Assembly (NCBI RefSeq): GCF_900142785.1 | Contig: NZ_FRCD01000005.1 | Span: forward strand, 1 to 64,000 | Source of the DNA: Chryseobacterium carnipullorum | GTDB lineage: Bacteria > Bacteroidota > Bacteroidia > Flavobacteriales > Weeksellaceae | Length of the DNA: 64,000 nt | Reading direction: 5' to 3' | Program-made: the position numbers and the translations under genes | Notes under the pieces: generated by a model | Databases searched by the model: none | Seen by the model: the letters and a program-made list of their open reading frames with translations, nothing else | What the model was told of the DNA's origin: nothing | In this document: positions 1 through 7,650 of the stretch, in pieces | Layout: each line of letters starts with the position of its first letter | Numbering within the stretch: the first letter of the stretch is position 1

Positions 1-54
1 ATTGTAATCTCGCTGCGTACGCTTGACGTACTGGGTTTCTAAATGTTCTTCCAT
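1..54 (-). CDS. IS3-like transposase OrfA, N-terminal fragment cut by window edge
   Basis: The minus strand opens with ATG at 54 and reads 18 codons (MEEHLETQYVKRTQRDYN) to the window edge without a stop. From memory, this matches the start of the helix-turn-helix OrfA transposase of IS3-family elements common in Flavobacteriia, which normally goes on into a basic HTH region. Only the first residues are visible, so the family call rests on a short string. The element's end would lie between 55 and the terminator at about 111, but I could not identify an inverted repeat. Its place beside a Rhs toxin locus fits a mobile, rearranging region. Confidence 0.55.
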   Translation of the reverse strand, partial: MEEHLETQYVKRTQRDYN

Positions 55-110
55 AACGATGCTTTTTTTGTGTATCGATATTTCAGGACTAGACAGTTAT
101 AACAAAAAAA

Positions 111-137
111 AACCTCGCAATTTTGCGAGGTTTTTTT
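111..137 (-). terminator. Rho-independent terminator
   Basis: The stem ACCTCGCAA/TTGCGAGGT has A runs on its left and T runs on its right, so it can stop transcription from either side. It lies about 40 bases past the stop codon of the last lipoprotein gene of the Rhs locus (178-660) and closes that transcription unit before the transposase gene. Confidence 0.85.
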
Positions 138-177
138 GTTAAGTCACGGATTATAAATAATATATGACATCAAATAT

Positions 178-660
178 TTAGTATTTGTTAACCAATTGTA
201 TACCGTCTCCGTATTCTTGTGGATCAAATTGAAGATATTCTATCTTTTTATAATTAGATTTATCGTACTCCTTTACATCCATCAAACCTAATAATTTATC
301 AAAAGGTTTATTATCAACACCAATTATCCAATTTGTCTTTTGATTTGGATTAAGCATTTTATTGGATAATTTATCAAAAACAATATTGTCTTCTTTACAT
401 CGGAATAAAACTTTATAATCTTCCTTTTTAAAAAATTCGGGAATTTCAAGGATATTATTTGTATGTTTTATTTTAATTGTGTCCGAATTTTCAATGATTA
501 AAAAGTCAAAATCATCATCTAATTTCACCATTTTGCCATCTATTACATACTTAATAGGAATAAAAAAGTTATGGTTACTATTTATCTTATTAATTTTTGT
601 TTTGTTACAAGATGTACTGCTAAAAAATATAATCGAAATAAGTGCTAAAAAAAATTTCAT
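178..660 (-). CDS. Lipoprotein, candidate immunity protein for the JAMM-tip Rhs cassette
   Basis: This 160-aa protein starts with a lipoprotein signal (MKFFLALISIIFFSSTSC, lipobox Cys18), so it is probably anchored in the periplasm or outer membrane. No known domain is recognised. Its ATG overlaps the stop codon of the preceding Rhs cassette by one base (TAATG), a layout that couples translation of the two genes. A small gene directly 3' of a polymorphic toxin tip is usually its immunity gene, and that is the inference here. The lipoprotein signal would fit protection against a toxin acting in the periplasm, but the family is unknown and this could be an unrelated lipoprotein. Confidence 0.6.
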   Translation of the reverse strand: MKFFLALISIIFFSSTSCNKTKINKINSNHNFFIPIKYVIDGKMVKLDDDFDFLIIENSDTIKIKHTNNILEIPEFFKKEDYKVLFRCKEDNIVFDKLSNKMLNPNQKTNWIIGVDNKPFDKLLGLMDVKEYDKSNYKKIEYLQFDPQEYGDGIQLVNKY

Positions 661-1694
661 TATTTGACATTTATAAATTTATTTAAAGGAAATGTTGCCA
701 AAACAGCACCGTTCTTATAAACAGTAACGGAGTTATTTCCAGCACCAAGTATATAATTATTGCCTTTTATACCATTGTTAAATCTAGTGCCACTATTCCT
801 TAAATCTGCACCAGATGGAGACTGAACAAATTTTACTGTATTATCACCTACAGGATGCACGTGAAAAGTTCCTTCTATTTTATCTTGCTTGCGCCAATCA
901 GATTTACTAGAATAAGAATCCGCTGGTTTTAGTGGGTTAACTCCTGCGCCAGCTTCTCCTTTTTCATACCCTTTACCTGGTGCTGAATCAATAACAACTT
1001 CATTTCCGTTAGCATTTTTTCCATAATACCCTCCTTCTTCGTGCAATCCTCCTTTATCATCACCAACAGATTCATTTGGACTATTTGACCTTTCTACAGC
1101 ATCGCCCATTCTTTCTCTTACGCGTGCAGAAGGTAATTCTACTTCAGATTTAACATCGGACTTACTAAACAAAAGACCATTAGAAGTTGCTTTTTTTGCA
1201 GCACTAACTTCACTACTATTAGTCAAAACATATATTTTGCCATCTTTCTTTCCATCGCTTCCAACATTATTACCTTGTTGATCGTAGAAATCTCCTGGAG
1301 GTGTTGCGAGCCTTCCATCTGGATCTATAAACATTATTGGGTTGTTATATGCATAGTTGTAAGTAGACCAACGACGCGATTTCTCCGCCAGCGGATCCAC
1401 CACACCCCATCTTCCAATATCCGGCATATAAATTCTTGCTCCATAATCATACATACCTGTCTCCTGAAGTTCCTTTCCGTTGTACTTATATTTATACGCA
1501 GGATTTCCAGACAACACATTATATCCTTCATGCTTCAATCCAAATGGATAATAATTACTCTCTTCGATGATTTCTGCTCCTGAACCATTTTTAAAGTAGC
1601 TCAAACGGGTATTTCCAAGATGGTCGGTGTAATTATAGACATACTTCCCGGTTTCAAAATTAAAATAGCCTTCTGCGGTAGGGAAGAATTTCAA
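660..1694 (-). CDS. Orphan Rhs core end with JAMM/JAB-type toxin tip (silent cassette)
   Basis: Residues 2-105 copy the end of the full-length Rhs core (101 of 104 residues identical to the copy in 4066-7641), followed by a DPDG motif near residue 125 and a unique tip of about 215 aa. The tip has Glu219/Glu220, His278-x-His280 and Ser294-x-x-Asp297, the order of a JAMM metal site (E, HxH, SxxD) seen in JAB-type peptidases, some of which are polymorphic-toxin tips. No signal peptide is present and the only usable start is TTG at 1694. The frame stays open upstream to a stop near 1805, just past a terminator-like hairpin. It is therefore probably not expressed on its own and would serve as a donor to the full-length gene. 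Fold and activity are inferred from the motif only. Confidence 0.65.
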   Translation of the reverse strand: MKFFPTAEGYFNFETGKYVYNYTDHLGNTRLSYFKNGSGAEIIEESNYYPFGLKHEGYNVLSGNPAYKYKYNGKELQETGMYDYGARIYMPDIGRWGVVDPLAEKSRRWSTYNYAYNNPIMFIDPDGRLATPPGDFYDQQGNNVGSDGKKDGKIYVLTNSSEVSAAKKATSNGLLFSKSDVKSEVELPSARVRERMGDAVERSNSPNESVGDDKGGLHEEGGYYGKNANGNEVVIDSAPGKGYEKGEAGAGVNPLKPADSYSSKSDWRKQDKIEGTFHVHPVGDNTVKFVQSPSGADLRNSGTRFNNGIKGNNYILGAGNNSVTVYKNGAVLATFPLNKFINVK

Positions 1695-1763
1695 TGTGCC
1701 GTTTTCATACTGGAAACCGTCTAAATAATCTCTGGTGTCTTTACCAAAAATCTTTCTTACTTT
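1380..1763 (-). repeat. Rhs core-end repeat, copy 1
   Basis: This is a DNA copy of the last stretch of the Rhs core, from the KVRK codons to DPLAEK. It is shared with 3064-3435 and 4810-5193. The encoded protein is over 95% identical to the full-length copy, while the sequence after it is unrelated, as expected for a homology arm used to swap toxin tips. Confidence 0.85.
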
Positions 1764-1781
1764 AATTGAGGCTAAAATAAT

Positions 1782-1808
1782 AAAACCACTACAAAAAACA
1801 GTGGTTTA
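1782..1808 (-). terminator. Hairpin terminator before orphan cassette 1
   Basis: The stem AAACCACT/AGTGGTTT with an A/T-rich loop has flanking A and T runs on both sides. It sits between the immunity gene 1877-2320 and the core-end repeat of the next cassette. A decayed copy stands at the same place before the second cassette (3454-3481), so the hairpin is part of the repeated unit. Confidence 0.7.
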
Positions 1809-1876
1809 TTTTATTGATTGATACTACCGGAATTCTAAACAACGAGGGAGCTAAATACCAAGTAAATTCAGACTAA

Positions 1877-2320
1877 TTAAAATATAGTAGAAAATTTAGT
1901 ATTCAAATATTGAAGCTTCCTAATCTCATCGGTTTCCCAATCTTGCTCCGTGCAGTACTTACTCAATAAATTAACATTTCTTAAAATCTCTTCAAAGAAA
2001 TCTCTTGCACTAATTCTGTAACTCAACAATATATTAGTATGATTTTCAACAAGTTCAATCACACAAACTTCTGAATCAATCTTTCTCACTTTCATAAGGA
2101 ATGGTCCATCCATAAAGTAAAATTCTTCGTACTTGGTATATCCACTTAGAATATTATAAGAAGAATTTATCCAATTATTTATAATAATAATAATAATAAA
2201 GTCATTCCAGTTTCTTTCCGGGAAAAAAGAACCATCAAAATTAATATATATATTTCCGGTAATATTATTTTTATGTTTAAAGATAGAATTTTTATCAATA
2301 TAGATTATAAATTTATTCAT
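1877..2320 (-). CDS. Candidate immunity protein for the EndoU-like Rhs cassette
   Basis: This 147-aa, AT-rich gene starts two bases after the distal stop codon (TAG at 2323-2325) of the interrupted EndoU-like toxin frame, the usual place for an immunity gene. There is no signal peptide, so a cytosolic product is expected, which fits neutralising an RNase inside the cell. The C-terminal half has a mixed alpha/beta look common in small immunity families, but I cannot name the family. An oddity is a run of six isoleucines near residues 43-48, encoded by a tandem AAT/ATA triplet tract (about 2180-2201) that could change length without shifting the frame. Its cognate toxin is broken, so it may now act as an orphan immunity gene. 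Confidence 0.6.
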   Translation of the reverse strand: MNKFIIYIDKNSIFKHKNNITGNIYINFDGSFFPERNWNDFIIIIIINNWINSSYNILSGYTKYEEFYFMDGPFLMKVRKIDSEVCVIELVENHTNILLSYRISARDFFEEILRNVNLLSKYCTEQDWETDEIRKLQYLNTKFSTIF

Positions 2321-2322
2321 AA

Positions 2323-3366
2323 CTACTCTCTTATTATTGGATATGCCGTTTCAATTGTTTTAGTCTTAGTATTTACCCACATTTCTATATCATTTCCTCT
2401 TAACAATACTCTATCTCCCTGTTTTTTAACTTTTTTACTATTCTTATACGCACTTCTAACTAAATTTTCAACTTGTCCTTCTGATAGATTATCTGGAAAA
2501 ACAGTCTTTATAGAACTAACACGTTAACCTCCTTTCATATATCCAGAGGCAATATGCTCAATATCTACGGCAATAGTCTTCCAAGCCGGAAGATTAGCTG
2601 GTTTAATGGTCTTTAGAGTTTTTAATAAACTTTTTGCAGAACCCTTTCTACCCATATCAGGCATTTCAAGCAATATCATGTTATCACTATCGCTCGTAGG
2701 CATTCTACGTTTGTCTGGTCCTGAATCTAATAAAGAAGCAAAGCTAAATCCATCACCATATCTTGTACTGTAATAAAAATCTATATAACCCTGATTTACT
2801 TCATAATTGATATTCTTATCATTTAAACCAGCAGTATCAGAATTATAATATTTAGCATATGTTTTTGCTTTTACAAAGTCATATCCATTGACCAAAACAG
2901 TTTCATTGACTCCGTCGTTAACATTTACCTCTTCTCCTGTTCTTTTATTCTTATAAATTGTTGCAATAGCTTCGGGTTGTTGCGCAATCATACCTGTCGG
3001 GTCCTTATAAAAAATAGAATTATTATCTGCATAACTATATGGTTGTAACGTCGTTTCAGACAGAGGATCATGCACCCCCCATCTTCCAATATCCGGCATA
3101 TAAAATCTTGCTCCGTAATCATACATTCCCGTCTCTTGTAATTCTTTTCCGTTGTACTTGTATTTATACGCAGGATTTCCCGACAAAACATTATACCCTT
3201 CATGCTTTAACCCAAGAGGATAATAATTACTCTCTTCTATGATCTCTGCTCCTGAGCCATTTTTAAAGTAGCTCAAACGTGTATTTCCAAGATGATCCGT
3301 ATAGTTGCATACATACTTCCCGGTTTCAAAATTAAAATAACCTTCTGCCGTAGGGAAGAATTTCAA
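2323..3366 (-). pseudogene. Orphan Rhs core end with EndoU-like RNase tip, broken by an in-frame stop
   Basis: The first ~100 residues copy the Rhs core end (95 of 100 identical to the full-length copy), followed by a DPTG motif and a unique tip. Near residue 270 the tip reads EHIASGYMKGG, then a TAA stop at 2524-2526. In the same frame, coding sequence goes on for 66 codons to TAG at 2323-2325, with KTVFPDNLSE, QGDRV, IEMWVN and TIETAYP. That order (HI, GG, KT-FP, GDR, TAYP) resembles the bacterial EndoU nuclease domain, which cuts RNA. The TAA splits the domain, and the usual second His (GH) seems to be Tyr (GY). As in the first cassette, the only start is TTG at 3366 and a hairpin stands upstream. 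The simplest reading is an inactivated silent toxin cassette. Confidence 0.75.
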
Positions 3367-3435
3367 AGCGCCGTTTTCATACTGAAAACCGTCTAAATAA
3401 TCTGTGGTGTCTGTACCAAAGAGCTTTCTTATTTT
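3064..3435 (-). repeat. Rhs core-end repeat, copy 2
   Basis: This is the second copy of the Rhs core-end stretch, running from the KIRK codons to GRWGVHDPL. Its protein differs from the full-length copy at about five of 100 positions, including Tyr to Cys and Phe to Leu, so it is slightly more decayed than copy 1. That fits relaxed selection on an unexpressed cassette. Confidence 0.85.
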
Positions 3436-3453
3436 ATTTCAAGCTAAAATAAG

Positions 3454-3481
3454 AAAACCACTGTAAAAAACAATGGCTTAT
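3454..3481 (-). terminator. Decayed hairpin terminator before orphan cassette 2
   Basis: This is homologous in sequence and position to the hairpin at 1782-1808, but one arm carries mismatches (ACCACTG against CAATGGC), so the stem is weaker. It lies between the full-length Rhs transcription unit and the second core-end repeat. Confidence 0.5.
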
Positions 3482-3511
3482 TTTTATTGAGGGAGCACGA
3501 GCGATTTTTTT

Positions 3512-3539
3512 CTGCTCAAAGTCGGGAAACTTTGAGCAG
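3512..3539. repeat. Perfect 11-base inverted repeat
   Basis: CTGCTCAAAGT and ACTTTGAGCAG face each other across six bases, 30 bases past the stop of the lipoprotein gene 3570-4061. The minus strand is followed by an A run rather than a T run, so it is a poor match to a standard terminator for that gene. Its role is unknown. It might be a structured 3' end or a recombination scar. Confidence 0.6.
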
Positions 3540-3569
3540 CAGAGAGCAAAAGGTTTAAGAGTTTTTAGT

Positions 3570-4061
3570 TTATTTGGGTGCCTTTGGCATTGATTCATAT
3601 AATAAATCCTTAGAAAACCTATAATAAGGAATTTCTATAAATCTTTTATCTTTTAATAAAATCAAGTCTTCAATAATTTCCTCTTGTCTATTTGATAACT
3701 CATGTGAATAAAATCTAAATTTAAGATTCTTCCCATTTAAATAATAATTTATTTGTCTTGGCTGAGCATCGGGAGTACTTTTAAATTGAATTGAATCATA
3801 AAAAGATGTCAATATTCTTTCTTTATAATAAACGAAATTAATCTTTTGAGTTGATTTAAAATATTTATATTTTACTCCTTTATCAGTTGATGTTAAATTT
3901 TCCTTACATACATACAAAGAATCTTTGTCATTTATAAGGACTGCAATCCTTGGTTCATTGGGATTCATGCTAAACCCCAATGATACTTCAATATATTCTT
4001 GCTTCTCTTTATGACACGAAAGCAATAACATACTAATCATTATAATCCTAATTAACTTCAT
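3570..4061 (-). CDS. Lipoprotein, candidate immunity protein for the full-length Rhs toxin
   Basis: This 163-aa protein has a short lipoprotein signal (MKLIRIIMISMLLLSC, Cys16). It starts four bases after the stop of the full-length Rhs gene, so the two are almost certainly cotranscribed. No family is recognised. By position it is the likely immunity partner of the HExxxH-bearing Rhs tip, and the lipid anchor would place it in the periplasm or outer membrane. The other functional-looking cassette (178-660) also has a lipoprotein partner, whereas the RNase-like cassette has a soluble one. This is a sensible pattern if the metallopeptidase-like tips act outside the cytosol, but it is only an inference. 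Confidence 0.6.
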   Translation of the reverse strand: MKLIRIIMISMLLLSCHKEKQEYIEVSLGFSMNPNEPRIAVLINDKDSLYVCKENLTSTDKGVKYKYFKSTQKINFVYYKERILTSFYDSIQFKSTPDAQPRQINYYLNGKNLKFRFYSHELSNRQEEIIEDLILLKDKRFIEIPYYRFSKDLLYESMPKAPK

Positions 4062-4065
4062 ACAA

Positions 4066-7000
4066 TTATTGATCTTTATGTTTTAGGTTCCCACTTTTAT
4101 CTACCTTTATCATAGATCCTCTAAAATTCCACATTTCAGTTTTTATCTGAGTATTACCTAACTTTAATTTTAGAGCTTCATTAGCTTGCTTGAGAATTTG
4201 CAATCCTTCCTTAGTGTATGTATTTACTTTACTGTTTGTAGGATCTTTTAAATACTCATTCTGGATATAATAATGTTGTCCATGTTGAGATTCCCTAGTG
4301 TCATATTTTCTGTATTCTTTTGAGATACTGCTTGAATTAAGGTAACCATCATCTTGAAGATCATTAGCTTCCAAATCAGCGTGAACAAAAGATTCGTGAA
4401 CTATTTGTCTCAAGGTATTAAAAAACTGACTACCAGAATCACCATATGCTTTACTCGAAATCAAGATTGAGACATTCTTTTCATCTCCCTTAATTTTACC
4501 TGTCGTTGAACCTCCTACAGATGAATCTGTTTTAACTCCATATGATAAATCTACGCCTTTATTGTGATACTCACCATTTGATTTTGCTTCAAAAATAGTT
4601 TTCCCACCATAAGTAATGGTCTGTCCTTTCTCCATGTATTTTGATAAGAAAGCTTGACCTTCTTTTGTTTTAGCAAAAAAAACAAATGCTTTGTACTGCT
4701 CTTCATTGCCTTTCTTCATAATATCACTTAAATCCAGTTGCATTCCATCAGGATCTATATAAAGAATAGGGTTATTAGCTGTATAATTGAGGGGAGATAT
4801 ATTGAAATATTTCTCTGCCAATGGGTCTACGACACCCCATCTTCCAATCTCAGGCATATAGAACCTCGCTCCATAATCATACATCCCACTCTCCTGAAGC
4901 TCCTTTCCATTGTACTTATATTTATACGCAGGATTTCCCGATAAAACATTATATCCTTCATGCTTCAATCCAAACGGATAATAATTACTCTCCTCAATGA
5001 TCTCTGCTCCTGAGCCATTTTTAAAGTAGCTCAATCTTGTATTTCCAAGATGATCGGTATAGTTATACACATACTTCCCGGTTTCAAAATTAAAATAACC
5101 TTCTGCGGTAGGGAAGAATTTCAATGTGCCATTTTCATACTGGAAACCGTCTAGATAATCTGTAGTGTCCGTACCAAAGAGCTTTCTTACTTTTACTCCA
5201 TCTGCTCTATACGTGTAATCTGTTACTTTGGCATTCTGGGTAACCTTTCCCGGTAAATTTAAATAATTATATTGAATAGAGATCCCTTTATCCTGCTGAA
5301 CTGTCATATTTCCGTTCAGGTCATAGCTGATCGTACTTCCGGTACTTCCTGATGAAAGCGGATAACCACTTAAGGCATTACCCGTTCCCATCTCTTTAAG
5401 GTAGGCTAACTTATTACTCTGTTCACCATTTTCATAGTGGTATACCAGATCATCCATCACTTCAGGAGCGGTATAGCCGGGAAGCTGTCTTCCTCTTCTG
5501 AGCAGGGATTTAATATTTCCGTTCAGGTCGTAGGTAAGCTTCTCATGGTATTCTCCTCTGTCTAAATTCATGGCATCCCAGAAACGTCCTTCTTTAAGAC
5601 GGTTAAGACCATCATATTCATAAGAGTAATTTCTCAGAACCGCATCACTTTGGGTAATCCAAGACATCTGCGAAATGTTTCCGTTGTACCTTGCAGAACC
5701 TGAAAACTGGCTGTCCGGTTTGCTGTACCTCAGCTCGTAAGCAAAGAGTTTATTCTGCAGATTGGAAGGTTCATTAAGTTTTGTAAGCCATCCTCTGATA
5801 TTGTAGGCATATTTGACGCTCTGCAAAGGACTGCCTGTTGTATTTCCTACATTTTTGGTCTGTACCTGTCCCAGATCATTGTACAGATTCTCAGCAAGAA
5901 GTTCCTTCACTCCACCATTGACCTCATTCCAATGTCTTACCAGTCTTTCCTGATGATCATACTCAAAAGTTTCTTTGAGGTTGACTTTAGTGGCATCTGC
6001 AGCTCTTTTATGCTCAGTAAACGTATATTCCGGAACCCCTGAAAACTTCAGTAAACTTTCAGTTTTGGTGTATCCTCCAAGATGATTTACAGAATGAGTG
6101 GATATTGCCCGTCCTTTCTTATCATAGTAAGTATATGCTTTTGTCCAACTGTCATTGTCAATGTTTTTCACATAAGAAGCTGTGGGCAGACTTTTTGTAC
6201 TGATATTCGAACCCTGGGTTGGCTGAGGCAATACTTCCTGACCTAATATAGAACCGGTCGCCGCCGGAGCTCCCTGAGGATAGGTATCATAATAGCTGAC
6301 GGTAAGAATCTTTTCGATACTTGTAGGATATGAAACGTTTCCGTATTCTACATTCATTCCATTCAAGGCAAAACTTCCTCCACGGGTTTCGTAAGAAACA
6401 TTCGAGGCCTGATTATCAATAGAAGTCTGTATACTTTGTCTTGCAGTTCCGTCTCTTGAAATTCCTGTGTACACAACTCTTCCAAACTGGTCATATTTGG
6501 TAAAATTCCATGACTGGTCGGCTGTAAAGTTGGTGATTCCGTTTTTCAGAACGGTATCGCGATACAGAATCAACTGATCTTTTTTATTATAAACCATCTG
6601 TTCCCAGCCTTTTCCGGGAAGTTTCTTTTCTACCAGTCTGCTTCTGCCATCATATTTATACTGATAACAAAGATGTTCCAAAGCGGCAGCAGATACTGAT
6701 GCAGAAGCAGAAGCCAATGGCGGAATTACAAATGCCAGCTGGTCATATTCATTATACACATAATAAGTATCTGCATTTTCGGAGGCACTGATGACTTTTC
6801 TGACCAATAGCGTTTGTCCCTTACCGTTCTTGAATTCTATGGTCTTATTGTTGTCTTCATCCGTGACGGTATTTTTATACAGTTGAGCTTCTCCGTATGT
6901 TCCGGATAGACTTAATACCGAAGAAGTAGCTCCATCAACCCAACTGGTGGCGGTGGTATATTTTGTCACTTCGCCTGTTGTATTGGCTTCATAGCCGAAA

Positions 7001-7641
7001 ACAACGGGTTTGTTCTGCCAGTCCGCTCCAGGATTTTTCTGGCTTAAAATTCTGTCAAGCGGAGAGTTTTCTAAATTTTTATGGCTGAAAGGAAAAGAAT
7101 CATTAATCCCGTTAGACTGATAATAGGCATTGACAGCCCCTTCCACTCCGGTTTGAATATTTCCACTCTGTGATGCCATAGGAACCGGAAGCCAGCTGTC
7201 TACCTGTCGTCCAAATCCATCATAAGGAATATGCGTTACCAGATCTTTTCCTGTAGGAGTAGATTTGATGCTCACCGACTGCTTAGGTCTTCCGAGACCG
7301 TCGAAAAACTGAACACTCTGTATCTGCTGCAAAGATGCATCCGAAACTTCAGTCGGTACTAAATACTGTCTGGTATAAATATAATTTTCAGTATTTGAAA
7401 TATTAGCTGAATAATCAACGGTAATGGGGGTATAGGTATTTCCGGGATTATTGGGATTGGACCCTCCTATATACGCCCGAAATGTTCCATTGACAGAATT
7501 AAATTTGAATCCCGGAAGCATCCGTATACTTTGGGGATCTGCCACTTCGGTATTCGGAGCAGGAGGAGAAGTTAACACCACCTGTCCGTAATGATGCATC
7601 CCCCATAGCAATCCAATGCTTATATATAATTTTTTATACAT
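4066..7641 (-). CDS. Full-length secreted Rhs/YD-repeat protein with HExxxH toxin tip
   Basis: This 1191-aa protein has an N-terminal signal peptide, then a DUF6443-like region (about 60-180, with FFDGLGRPKQSV), YD/Rhs repeats over the middle, and the conserved core end at about 841-944 (GRWGVVDPLAEK). After IDPDG (962-966) comes a unique tip of about 225 aa. The tip carries HESFVH (1082-1087) and later His1120 and His1123, which suggests a zinc metallopeptidase-like site (HExxxH), but the enzyme class is not proved. Rhs cores form shells that hold the toxin tip, and in Bacteroidota they are often exported rather than loaded on a type VI system. It is the fourth gene of the operon that starts at 13750, ten bases after the fibre-like gene. 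Two downstream cassettes share its core end and could replace its tip by recombination. Confidence 0.85.
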   Translation of the reverse strand: MYKKLYISIGLLWGMHHYGQVVLTSPPAPNTEVADPQSIRMLPGFKFNSVNGTFRAYIGGSNPNNPGNTYTPITVDYSANISNTENYIYTRQYLVPTEVSDASLQQIQSVQFFDGLGRPKQSVSIKSTPTGKDLVTHIPYDGFGRQVDSWLPVPMASQSGNIQTGVEGAVNAYYQSNGINDSFPFSHKNLENSPLDRILSQKNPGADWQNKPVVFGYEANTTGEVTKYTTATSWVDGATSSVLSLSGTYGEAQLYKNTVTDEDNNKTIEFKNGKGQTLLVRKVISASENADTYYVYNEYDQLAFVIPPLASASASVSAAALEHLCYQYKYDGRSRLVEKKLPGKGWEQMVYNKKDQLILYRDTVLKNGITNFTADQSWNFTKYDQFGRVVYTGISRDGTARQSIQTSIDNQASNVSYETRGGSFALNGMNVEYGNVSYPTSIEKILTVSYYDTYPQGAPAATGSILGQEVLPQPTQGSNISTKSLPTASYVKNIDNDSWTKAYTYYDKKGRAISTHSVNHLGGYTKTESLLKFSGVPEYTFTEHKRAADATKVNLKETFEYDHQERLVRHWNEVNGGVKELLAENLYNDLGQVQTKNVGNTTGSPLQSVKYAYNIRGWLTKLNEPSNLQNKLFAYELRYSKPDSQFSGSARYNGNISQMSWITQSDAVLRNYSYEYDGLNRLKEGRFWDAMNLDRGEYHEKLTYDLNGNIKSLLRRGRQLPGYTAPEVMDDLVYHYENGEQSNKLAYLKEMGTGNALSGYPLSSGSTGSTISYDLNGNMTVQQDKGISIQYNYLNLPGKVTQNAKVTDYTYRADGVKVRKLFGTDTTDYLDGFQYENGTLKFFPTAEGYFNFETGKYVYNYTDHLGNTRLSYFKNGSGAEIIEESNYYPFGLKHEGYNVLSGNPAYKYKYNGKELQESGMYDYGARFYMPEIGRWGVVDPLAEKYFNISPLNYTANNPILYIDPDGMQLDLSDIMKKGNEEQYKAFVFFAKTKEGQAFLSKYMEKGQTITYGGKTIFEAKSNGEYHNKGVDLSYGVKTDSSVGGSTTGKIKGDEKNVSILISSKAYGDSGSQFFNTLRQIVHESFVHADLEANDLQDDGYLNSSSISKEYRKYDTRESQHGQHYYIQNEYLKDPTNSKVNTYTKEGLQILKQANEALKLKLGNTQIKTEMWNFRGSMIKVDKSGNLKHKDQ
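4810..5193 (-). repeat. Rhs core-end repeat, copy 3 (inside the full-length gene)
   Basis: This is the expressed copy of the core-end sequence found again at 1380-1763 and 3064-3435. The homology to the orphan copies starts at the KVRK codons and ends at about DPLAEK, just before the variable tip. All three lie in the same orientation, so recombination between them would delete the DNA in between and attach a new tip. Confidence 0.85.
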
Positions 7642-7650
7642 AATTTTTAA

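Noticed and set aside
2273..2527. 84-aa open frame on the plus strand
   Set aside because: It lies opposite the read-through end of the EndoU-like tip and the start of the immunity gene, both of which have clear coding sense on the minus strand.
4066..7641. Type VI secretion link of the Rhs protein
   Set aside because: No VgrG, PAAR, Hcp or Tss-like gene is in the window, and the Rhs protein has a signal peptide, so a Sec-dependent route is more fitting.
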